Of a stretch of DNA of 21,440 bases, positions 1 to 9,120 are shown piece after piece; positions within the stretch are counted from its first letter, which is position 1; each line of letters opens with the position of its first letter. The DNA comes from Acanthamoeba lenticulata. Its lineage: Eukaryota; Discosea; Longamoebia; Acanthamoebidae. The DNA lies in contig NAVB01000511.1 in assembly GCA_002179805.1 (NCBI GenBank), positions 1-21,440 on the forward strand, written 5' to 3'. Position numbers and translations under genes: made by a program. The notes below the pieces were generated by a model, which did no database searches, was not told the DNA's origin, and saw nothing but the letters and a program-made list of their open reading frames with translations.

Positions 1-30
1 ATGGATCGATCGAGAGGAGGGTCATGTGTG

Positions 31-1938
31 CTATGATGATCTTAGGAGTACCGGGAGAGGCGCCTCGGCGGCAAGGAGGTCGCCCGGGCCCTGGGCAAGA
101 AGCGCGCTCAGCTGTGGCGTCGCGGGTAGCTTGACGCAGACGCGGCCCTCGCGGAGCGTCACCAGCGCCCCGTGCGTGTGCTCCAGCCGCTTGCCTGTCC
201 TCCCCCCCCCCAATCACGACGCCGACAATATTTGCATAAATAATGAATATGTCATTTAAATTATATATGCGGTGTGATGGAGATCTTGTGTGCGCGCGTG
301 TGCGTGTGCGTGTGTGGGCGACTGCGTGGGAGGGAAAGCTCGGCGGGCGGGAGAGCGGGCGAGCGAGAGAGCGTGCACACGCACCGGCGAGCTGGTCGCG
401 GAGGAAGTGGCGGGGTGAGGAGTAGTAGTGCACAAAGAGGCCCTCGGGCCGCCACACGGGGATGCCGTGCCGCTCCCGCAGCAGCACGGCGTCCTCCACC
501 GGCGCCGCCGGGTCGCCTCTGTGTTTGCGCAACAGCGCCAGCCCCTGCGTGAGGAAAAGAAAAGAAAAACAAAGAGAAAAAGCGGTATGTACCGCTCGCG
601 CCGGTGGAGCTCGAGGAGGTCGTCCTCAAGGACCCAGAGGGCCTGCTTAAGGTCCACCGATGGGTGGTCGCCGTAGATGGTGTCGAGCTGGCGGAGGAGA
701 CCCACCACACGGTCGAACCGCCGCATGTCGCCCGCCCGCAGGATCCGCGTGATCTCCTCATCGACCTCGGCCCGCGAGAACTGGCCCTGCTCGCCGCCCT
801 CGCCCGCCCCCGCCGGGTCTCCTGCGCTCACCGGCCGCCCCGCCAGGGGTCAGTGCGGGGAAAATGGGTGATGATGGTGATGGTGGGAGGAGGCGGTTCA
901 GACCGGCGGCAGAGGTGAAGGTGACGTTGGCCTTGTCGACGTGGCCGTGGAGGGTGACGTGCACATCGACCAGGAAGTGCTGCCCCGAGATGGAGGCCGA
1001 GAGGGTCTTGGCCGCCACGTCCATCCCCATCTCCGACGGGTCGACTGAGGGATGCGCACCACGCGAAGAGAATTTAGTTGATTTATTTTATTGATTTATT
1101 TATGAACATTTATGAACATTAACCACAGCTTAGCACAGAGGCAGACAAAGAAAAGCCGAGAGGCGAAGAAGGTGGACCGTACATGCGTAGAGCTGGAGGC
1201 CGTGGGCGTCGGCCACACTCTGGAGGTTGCGCACGAAAAGCTGCTGGCGGCTGCCCTCGCCCTCGCCTGTGAGGGTGGAGTTGCGGAGAGCCAAGTGGTT
1301 CTCGGCCAGCCGCAGCGCGTGGCTCAGCGACTTCTTGAACTGCTCCACCTGCCCGCTCAGCTGGGCCCGGTCCTGGTTGTCCCCCCCCCCGCAATTACAC
1401 GCGCGCGCGCACACACATGCGTCGCGGCGTTGGTGATGTGGTGGGAGGAGGCGCGTGGGTGATGATGGAGGGCTGCTGGTCGCGGCGAGGAGGAGGGAAG
1501 AATGAGCGGGAGGTGGTACGCGCAAGAGGCTGAGATAGCGCGGCAGGAGCTTCTCCTGGCGCGCGGCAGACAGAGCCTTGTAGGACTCGAGGATGCGGCA
1601 CAGCTCGCCAACGCTCTTGTCCACCTCGCGCCGCATCTTTTCCACGTCCACCGGCCCATGTGCGTGCACTGCACCGCACACACAGTATTTTTATTTAATT
1701 GCAAAATTAATTACAAGTATTTAGAACAACATTAGCCTCACTTTGAAAACCTTGAATCTAACAAGAAGAGAGAAAAAGTAGCAGACGTACAGATGGTCAC
1801 TGACTCGCCTGGGGCAGGGACGAAGGCTTGAGACAGCTGCTGCAAAGCAGAACGCAGTGTATCGATATGGTCCTGGGCAACTTTCTTCTTGGGCTGCATA
1901 CCCATGCCTTCCACGCCCATGCCAAGATCGACCTCCAT
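31..1938 (-). CDS. MED1: MED1-like Mediator subunit (7 exons seen, 3' end uncertain)
   Basis: Probable Mediator subunit 1, a nuclear coactivator linking transcription factors to RNA polymerase II. Exons (minus): 1791-1938, 1520-1668, 1183-1372, 904-1044, 593-821, 385-518, then 52-194 or 31-194. All phases close. The ATG at 1938 starts MEVDLGMG; an upstream GTG in the same frame is not needed. The Med1-type pattern is seen in order: a helical segment with VDKSVGELCRILESY, then FVRNLQSVADAHGLQLY, FLVDVHVTLHGHVDKANVTF (the F-x-V-x-V strand followed by a gap and another strand), the helical ITRILRAGDMRRFDRVVGLL, LEDDLLEL, and HGIPVWRPEGLFVHYYSSP. The protein may stop at the TAG at 31-33, or splice at the GTACTC donor at 51 and continue off the window. 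The acceptor before exon 6 must be the AAACACAG ending at 519; the nearer CGCAG breaks the frame. Family call is by remembered pattern; confidence moderate. Confidence 0.6.
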
Positions 1939-2061
1939 GGAGTGTGTTCGCGAAGCAAGCACAACAAAGAGGAAAAAACAGTTGTTTGCTTTTTATGAAG
2001 AAAAAGAAAAGAAAACAACAGTTCAATAAAATCTTGCTGAGCCCATCTCAATCACATACAG
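1939..2061. promoter_or_regulatory. 123-bp divergent promoter region
   Basis: This gap separates the start codons of the MED1-like gene (-) and the exosome gene (+), so both promoters and both 5' leaders must fit here or overlap the genes. It is AT-richer than its flanks, with purine-rich AAGAAAAAGAAAAGAAAAC near 2000-2016 and CAATAAAAT near 2023-2031. No convincing TATA element at a defined spacing is seen. The sequence CACATACAG directly before the ATG at 2062 resembles a 3' splice site, so an untranslated upstream exon is possible. Confidence 0.5.
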
Positions 2062-3370
2062 ATGGAGATCGAGGCCTTCCGAAAACTGCATCCAGCAGAA
2101 TTCTATCGCAAGTTCTTAGTGCACAACGTCCGTCCTGATGGCCGCAAGCTGCAGAAGGCCCGCAAGACCACAATCACTGCTGGTTTGTACAATTCACTAC
2201 ACGATTTTTTCTCTGTCTCGACTGATTTGGGAGTTCTCGACCCTCCTCCCGCAGGTTCGGTGAAGACTGCATGTGGCTCTTCGTTCGTGAAGATCGGCAA
2301 CACATCGGTTAACGCGGGCGTGAGGGCCGAGTGCGGCCTCGCTCCGCCGACCACGCCCGACAGTCAGCACAGCGATGAAAGCCACGCGTCCCTCATCTGT
2401 ACCTACCATCCACTGCGGCGGCGCGCCAGCCCACCAAGGCGCTGATCGAAGTGAGCGCACACGCAGACGTGAACGTGGAGTTGACGCCGCTGTGCTCACC
2501 CATCTTCAAGCCGGGCAAGCCATCGGACCTGGCCCAGTACATCGCCACCACACTCAACCGCCTCGTCCGAACGTACGTGGCCGTCTTCTTCTCCTTTTTC
2601 TTCTTGCCAGTCCTGGACCCATGATCATTGTGTCTTCCGCTGCTCAGAACGGCGCTCGCGGATGAGTCCGTGCTGCGAATCGAGGACAAAGAGGGCCACA
2701 TGAAGGACCGCAAGGCGATGGTGTGGTATCTCTACGTGGACCTCTACTGCCTCGACTACGACGGAAACGTGTTCGACGCTTGCCTCGTTGCGCTTCTCGC
2801 TGCCCTCGCCAATGGTGCGCGGCCCCGTTTTCATCTCATCGTTTGGCCTTTCATAAACCCGTTCGCAACTGCGCTGCAGTGCGACTGCCGACAGCGCGCG
2901 TGGTCCCCAAGGACGAAAGCTTCACCGTGGTGACGTCAGGCACCGCGAAGATCCGGCTCCCCATCCGCCACTTCCCGATCCCGCTCAGCTTTGCCATCTT
3001 CGATGAGTACGTGTGCATCCCCATACTTTTCCCACGCATCACGCGCCATTGATCGATTTGCACACCAACGCAGGGTTTACGTTCTCGCTGACCCGACGGC
3101 AGAGGAAGAGGTACGCTACGTCATGATCGGATCGCTTTGCTTTCACTCCTCTTCACCCACACCAAGTCGCTAAGTTGAGCCTTGGCCCCACCGCAGAGTT
3201 TGTCCGGAAGCACATTCACTATCATTTACAACGACAAGAAGGAGATCTGCTCTATCCTCAAGCCCGGCGGCACGACACTCGCAGAGAGCACGATGAAGGA
3301 CTGTATGGAGCGAGCCAAGAAGCGAGTCGACGAGGTGATGCCTCTGCTCGCACACACTTTCCAGTCCTAA
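2062..3370 (+). CDS. EXOSC8: Exosome complex subunit RRP43 (EXOSC8), RNase PH fold
   Basis: Ring subunit of the RNA exosome, which degrades and trims RNA 3' ends in nucleus and cytoplasm; the eukaryotic ring subunits are structural, not catalytic (known of the family). Exons: 2062-2182, 2255-about 2398, about 2467-2572, 2648-2814, 2880-3006, 3074-3110, 3197-3370. The N-terminus reads HPAEFYRKFL..NVRPDGRKL as in RRP43; then SSFVKIGNTSV, VELTPLCSPIFKPGKPSD, VDLYCLDYDGNVFDACLVAL, FAIFDEVYVLADPTAEEE, LKPGGTTLAESTMKDCMERA, each in RRP43 order. Length is about 280-290 residues against about 276 in human. Intron 2 is ambiguous: GTACCT at 2399 to CGCAG at 2466 closes the frame, but donors at 2320 (GTGAGG, with an acceptor ending at 2429) and 2362 also have in-phase partners. 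The other introns are clear GT-AG. The next gene starts 199 bp downstream on the same strand. Confidence 0.93.
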
Positions 3371-3568
3371 GAGTGGCCACCTTGCGCAACCTTGTGTGTG
3401 GTGCATTTTCTGTGATTTTTTCCTTCACGAACGGACGTGGCGCCCTGCTGGGACCACGTCACCCAGGCCAAACAAATCAGCACAAATCTACTCAATACAC
3501 AATTCCATTTCTTTGGTACAGCAGGCGCCAAACAAGGGTTAACGCGCAATTAAGACCACGTTGAATAA

Positions 3569-4527
3569 ATGCCACAGCTCACATGGATCCAGCGGGTGGC
3601 CAACCCTCTCATTCTTGTTGCCGAAGAGAACAAAGACCTCGATGAGTTCACACAGCTCGCGAAGAGGCTATTCAAGACACTCAGCCCGAACTCGCCGCCA
3701 CGCCAAATCATCGAGGCCGGCAAATACTACTTCCTGTACACTTTCCTCCTCTTGCTCCGGCTCGGAAGTCGCACGGGTTGTGGCTAAATGAGCACTGTGT
3801 GCTGCGAGCTCAGGTACGAGATAGACAACGATGTCTGCTACTTGACGCTCTGCGACTCGTCATACCCCAAGAAACTGGCCCAGGCCTTCATCGATGAGAT
3901 CAAGAAGGAGTTCGACATCCAGTACGGAGCCGAGGTGCGCAGCGCCACACGACCCTACGCCTTTATCAAGTTCGGTACATGCCCCCCCTTGGCCCTGGAG
4001 CATGCTACGCTGGGCGCACGCGGGCTACGTTGGCCTCGTGCTCGCCGTGTGTGGTGGTGGTGGGAGTTGGTGCTTGTGTGCACACACACACAATAGAGGG
4101 AATAAGGAGGCTGACGATCCGCGCGCACAGATACATTCATTCAAAAGACAAAGAAGCTGTACTTGGACACCAAGTCCGAACGCAACCTTGACCGTGTGGC
4201 GAAGGAGCTCGTCGAGGTGCAGCAGGTCATGACCCGCAACATACAGGAGATCCTCTCACGTGGGCAGAAGATCGACAGTACGCCAGCCCTTTAGAGCAAG
4301 AAGTTGGACTTGATGATGGTGGCTGTATCCGTTTGGCTGACCTTACCTCCACGTGGTCTGCAGCTGTGACACGCAAGTCAGAGCAGCTCGTGTTCGAATC
4401 TCGACTTTATGAGAAGCGCTCGCAGTGGCTCAACACGAAGCTCTTCTGGCGAAAGTGGGCGCCCGCCATCATCGTTGCTGTTATCCTCCTTCTAGTGGTT
4501 TACCTCCGCTTCTTTTGGTTTTATTGA
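3569..4527 (+). CDS. SEC22: SEC22 family longin SNARE
   Basis: Vesicle SNARE of ER-Golgi traffic, C-terminally anchored with the bulk in the cytosol. Exons: 3569-3735, 3814-3974, 4131-4277, 4364-4527; all phases close, giving 212 residues, close to the 215 of human SEC22B. The longin domain is in exons 1-2 (MPQLTWIQRVANPL; SPPRQIIEAGKYYFLYE; NDVCYLTLCDSSYPKKLA; RPYAFIKFDTFIQKTKKLY). The coiled SNARE motif follows (LDRVAKELVEVQQVMTRNI then EILSRGQKID), and a C-terminal hydrophobic helix of about 20 residues ends in LRFFWFY at the membrane. The final ATG-like starts in other frames are shadows. The gene lies between the exosome gene and VMA21 with 199 and 187 bp gaps, all on one strand; nothing suggests co-transcription. 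Confidence 0.95.
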
Positions 4528-4714
4528 GATCACAAACAAGAACTTCTGTTGTTCACACGTGCTGTAGTGGAGAGCTCATTCCTCAGTGACGCGCGAGAAG
4601 AAACGTTGCTGTCACTTGGCTTTGCGCCCACAAGCGGCACACAAGCGGCCAGCACAAAAGGCTGAACCTTGCGGAAAACGGAAGAAAAAGTGTTTTTCTC
4701 GTTGAAGCAGGAAG

Positions 4715-5296
4715 ATGAGCAGCAAGGGACAGCGAGATGACGGGGCCGGGGTGCGCCGGAGGGGAGGAAAGGACGACAACGCTCCAAAGAAAGGGGAGGG
4801 GAAGCAGGGATCTCCGGCGACCAACATCAAGAATGAAAATCAAAAAAAGGCCCCCGAACTGCCCACCCGAGCCAAGGCGCAGATGCTCCTTCAGTACGGT
4901 TGCCCCTTCCTGGCCTCGTCTTTCCTGGTGGTCATGACGTGAGCTTGACCACTCCACCGTTTGGGGGACCAAACAGGCCAGAGGGCAACAGGGCTGCCTT
5001 CAACAAGCTCTGCTACGTGACCGTTGCCATGATTATCTTGCCTGTGGCCGCCTACTACGCGGCCTACTACGTTGTTCGTGCGTTCTCCTGCGCGATCACC
5101 TGCGCCTTCTGCATACAATGGGAACACTACTACTAACAGACCCCCACGACGTCGTCTCTTGTTGCTGCGCTGTGCAGCGCCTGCCTTAGGGGTCACGTGG
5201 AGCGATAACATGAAGGCCGTGGTGGCTGGCGTGAGTGCGGTGGCGATGGTGCAGACGATCATCATAGGCTACATCATCTCCGCCTTTCGGGAATGA
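4715..5296 (+). CDS. VMA21: VMA21-like V-ATPase assembly protein
   Basis: Small two-helix ER membrane protein expected to assist assembly of the V0 sector of the vacuolar proton pump. Exons: 4715-4893, 4977-5077, 5190-5296, about 128 residues (human about 101). The first 60 residues are charged, Lys/Arg/Gly-rich and without a signal peptide. Helix 1 is LCYVTVAMIILPVAAYYAAYY, containing the LP typical of VMA21; a short loop with TWSDN follows, then helix 2 (VVAGVSAVAMVQTIIIGYII) and the end AFRE. The last acceptor may be 5189 (CTTAG) or 5177 (GTGCAG); both keep frame, and the first gives the tighter VMA21-like loop. The tail lacks the dilysine ER-retrieval signal known in yeast and human VMA21. 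The family has low sequence conservation, so the call rests on topology plus the helix pattern. Confidence 0.75.
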
Positions 5297-5676
5297 CCGG
5301 CAGACACCAGTGATGCGGCGCAGCAGGGAAGATGGTGGTCCCCTCGTCGGCTACGATTGAGTCCTATCTTCCCTCTGGCCCGCAAACGCCGCTTTGGTTC
5401 TCTCGGGCAGGGGGCTCTATTATTTGCGGTGGTGGAAAACGGCGAGGCCAATCACAGTCACGCGGAACGCCGGAATGAAGGCGGAATAATTAGCTTTTCT
5501 CCCCCACGACTCGTGCACGACTGTGGCGCCTTCTCTTTCATTCGTTTCGTTGGTGGTGCGGCGAGTCATTGCCCCCACTACGCCATTTTTTGCATCCTTC
5601 TTCCTCCCCCTCTTCTGCCCTGCAACTTCACTCCCCAGCCGTAGCAGCTTTATTCTTTCGAAAGCGCAAAGAATAG
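5297..5676. other. Intergenic region, 380 bp
   Basis: Holds the VMA21 3' end and the upstream region of the large receptor-like gene. From about 5490 it becomes pyrimidine-rich (CTTTTCTCC, CCTTCTTCCTCCCCCTCTTC), as is common before start codons in this window. No TATA box, RNA gene or supported coding region was seen. A long open frame starting at 5523 is a shadow that runs through exons 2-4 of the next gene in mixed frames. Confidence 0.5.
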
Positions 5677-6650
5677 ATGCAAGAGTGCACGGGCCGAGCT
5701 GTGGTGTTCTTGGCGGTGCTAGCCAGCTGGTGCGCCGTCGTACTCGTAGTGCACCCCCCAGGAGGTGCCGAGGCTGCCTCCATCGTAGACTACCACTACA
5801 GCATGCGGTCGGGCTCGGGTATGCGTCTCCCCCTTTCCAACCCGCGTCTGGATTTGGCTGTGCCTTGAACCAACCCCGCGTGGTTTATCGTTGTGGTGCG
5901 GGCTTTGCGGCAGAGATGGGCGTGGTGCACAACCAAGAGTTCCTGGACGTCTTCTTCGACGGGCCACTCTATCTGCCGTCCTTGGCCCTCACGTCTTGCG
6001 GCTACGATCCGCCTACGGACAGCCCCAACTGCCAATGCGATCCCAACCCGCCCCCCTTGGCCTGCACGCCGGGCCTGGACTACCCGTGCCTCAACCTCAC
6101 CGTCGGTGCGAGACCGTCGATTGCCGCCGCCGCGCGTGGCTCTGGCGGCAGTGTTGTTGCAACGCAGGAAGAAGGCCTCACCACCCTCTCTCCTGCCCCT
6201 ACAGGCGGTTCGGTGCAAATCAGCGGCCAGACGGTCAAGGGCACGGACAACTTCATCCAGGTGCTGGTGCCAGCCTGCCGCAGCGTCGTCGTGGTCGCCA
6301 TGCCGTCGTCGGGGGACGTCGACCTCTATGGTACGGTGTTTTTTGCCCCCCCCCCCAGCAGCAGCAGCAGCAGCAGCAGGGCAGGCCTTGTTTTTGTTTG
6401 CCCACCAGGCAGCGCGCAGGCGGGTGGGAGGACGTCACAGAGCCCACACCCGAGGGCGGCTTCCTCGTCTCCGCCAACACCTATGGCAGCGTGCCCGAGT
6501 ACATCCTCCTCTGCTGCGGCAACAGCCAGGGTACGACCTTCACCGGCGGCCAGGTCTACATCAACGTCCGCTCCTACACCAACGCCTCGTGGACCCTCTA
6601 CCTCTTTGACCTGAGCGCGCCGACGCCCGTCGAGCAGCTCTATCCCTTTG
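5677..6650 (+). other. Signal peptide and PPC-like beta-rich N-terminal domain
   Basis: Exons 1-4 of the receptor-like gene, residues 1-230. After the signal peptide (cleavage probably after GGAEA) comes a Cys/Pro-rich stretch (YDPPTDSPNCQCDPNPPP). Residues from about 112 read GGSVQISGQTVKGTDNFIQV, then SSGDVDLYG, PEGGFLVSANTYGSVPEY, VYINVRSYTNASWTLYLFDL. The alternating hydrophobic strands, the D-x-D-L-Y step and the S-x-T-x-x-x-P-E-Y step resemble bacterial pre-peptidase C-terminal (PPC) beta sandwiches. This resemblance is by eye only. Confidence 0.4.
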
Positions 6651-9084
6651 GTACTCCTCATCCTCCTCCTCATCCTCCTCCTGCCTGCGCTCGCCCCATG
6701 CACGTGTGGCATGCGCGCGTGTGCGCCTGACATCCGCCCGCGCGTGTGTGCGTGCGTTCTGTGCGGCAGTGGACGCGGTGATCGAGTGCGGCGAGGAGGA
6801 CGGCAACTGTAACACGTATGGTCTCGACTACATCGACTGTGTCGGCGTGAGGCCCATCACGCCGGCCCCCGACTCACCCATGGTGGCGTGGGCCCAATCG
6901 GCTCCCAAACCGTACCTTCTTCCTTCTTCTTCTTCTCCTCCTTCATCACCCCATGGGGCTGCTGACCGGAGGGGACATGTCAGGGTGCCGGGTTTGACCA
7001 TCACGACTGTGCCGGGCAAGCTCTCGCTGAGGCGGCAGGTGTCGCAGGTGGGCATCCACGGGCAGAGCGTCGTCACCTACCGGCAGCCGCTCTCGGCCTG
7101 CAACATCTCCTTCGTTGGCCTGCAGGACGCCAACGCCACAGTCCGCACTCCCTTTTCTCTTCTCTTTCCCTTTCTCTCTCTCTCTCTCTCTCTCCTCTCT
7201 CTTTTCCCTTCATTTTAGTTGGCGTGCTGACCGCGTAGGCGCATGCCGACCACAGGCGGTCACAGACGGGATCGTGAGGCCAAAGCCATGGGTGCCGCCG
7301 TGCACGCAAGAAGGCTTCGCCAACGTGACCGACCGGCTGAATGCGATGTCGGCGCTCTACGACGCGGCCGCCTCGCTGGACGACTTCAACCAGGTGGTGG
7401 CGCTCGCCAACGCTTACGTGACCAGCGACGACTGGGTCGGGTGCAGCACACTGGTCGACGACCAATTCGTCCACGTCAGCGCGCGCGAGGCCGTCACCGG
7501 GCTGACCCTCCGCTGCTCGTCGACCGACCCGGCCTACGACAGCTCGACGGACCCGTGCTGCAACTTTGCCGAGCTGTGGACGGGCAACTGCGAGGAGAAG
7601 GTCATGAGCTACGAGGTCACCCACTACGCCGCCGACAAGGATGCCGTGCGGCAGGGGTGCCAGGCCGAGGGGGGCGGCTGCGTCTACCTCGCCCTCGAGG
7701 ACTACGCGCGCCTCAAGCAATACGACGACGACCCCCTGCGCAGCTGCGCCTCGCCCTTCTTTGACGTACGCATGCACGCTTTTTCTATCTACGCACACAT
7801 GAACGCGTTGACGCGCGCGTGGCTCACACGTCTGCGCACGCTCACGATCGCGATGCTACAGTCGGGTGTGACGATCAAGCTGCGGCATCCCGACCAAGAG
7901 TGCGAGGCGCGCGTGCTGGGCACGTACTGCGACGCTGACGTTGATTGCCCCTTTGGTGCGTGTCTTCATCTCCCTCGTTAAATATATATATATATATATC
8001 GTCCTACACCACCGGTCGCATCTGCTGACGCTTGCAAACACACACACACGCACACACGCACACGCGAGTGCAGGCCAGAGCTGCGTGGTGGCCTACCACA
8101 GGTGCTCGGTGGCGTGCGACACCGACGCCGACTGTTACCAGAACGCGTCTTGCCAATACAACCGCTGCTCCTTCCCGCTCGACGCTCTCGCCCAGACGAG
8201 CCTTCTCGCCCAGGCACGTGCCCGTCCTCCTCTTTCTCCCCCTGAATTCTAGAGGCTCACACCAGTCGTTCCATTATATCGCCATCGTCGTCGTCATCAT
8301 CACAGTGCATCGTGGAGAACATGGACGTGGCGGACCTGAACTACTACCGCGACCTGTGGAATCTCACGGGTACGTCCCTTCTCACCCACCACCATCCCTT
8401 CGCGCCACAGCAACCTCCGCCACGTGGGGGAGGAGGCTCGCCCCAGCTGACATCAAGAGCGCCTTCTTATCCCGCGGGGGGGGGGCGTTGATGTGCTGCA
8501 GCGGAGGAGTCGACGGGCCCCGCCTTCCTGGCCACCTTCGAGGCCAACCTGGCCGCCCGTGCGTTCCTTCCCTCCACGCCCCCCACCCCTTTGGAGTGCT
8601 TCGTCGTCGCCAAAGCACGCAGCGCCGAGTGAGAGAGAGAGAGAGAAAGAGAAATCAAAGTACTGCGCTCCATTCGACTGATCCGCAACCGCGGTTGCGG
8701 CAATTTTTGGGGGGATGCGCAGCGACGTGCGTGGGTGGGCCGGAGATCAACATGTACCGCACCACGGGCCAGTGCGCCAACTCGTCGAGCTGCAACTGGG
8801 CCGCCTGCCAGCTCAACCCGAACATCTTCCCCGATTGGTACACACGTCGCCCGCCCGCCCTCCGACGCATTTACCTCACTTTCGCGCGCTCTCTCCACCA
8901 CCACGTCGCCTGCGCACGCACCGGGGGGGGGGCAGGGAGACCAACTGCCAGGACGACTGCAACGAGCGACCGCTGCCGGACTCGTCGTCGGTGGGCACCA
9001 CCCACTTCTGTGGCCAATGCTCCGACGACTATCCCGACCTCTGCTGGGAGATATCCTCCTTCCCCCCTCCCCCTGTCGCGTGTC

Positions 9085-9120
<36 letters not shown>

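Noticed and set aside
545..588. AT-AG (minor-type) intron to fix the MED1 exon 5-6 frame
   Set aside because: ATACCGCTT is a poor U12 5' site and the branch-like CCTCAC is too near the end; the AAACACAG acceptor at 519-520 closes the frame with a normal GT donor.
4278..4363. Possible second U12-type intron in SEC22 (TGACCTTACC near the 3' end)
   Set aside because: Its 5' end is GTACGCC, not RTATCCTT, and it ends CTGCAG; an ordinary GT-AG intron explains it.
5523..6614. 363-codon open frame ahead of and across exons 2-4
   Set aside because: It uses exon 2-3 frame by chance but has no signal peptide and crosses clear GT-AG introns; the model from 5677 has a proper start.
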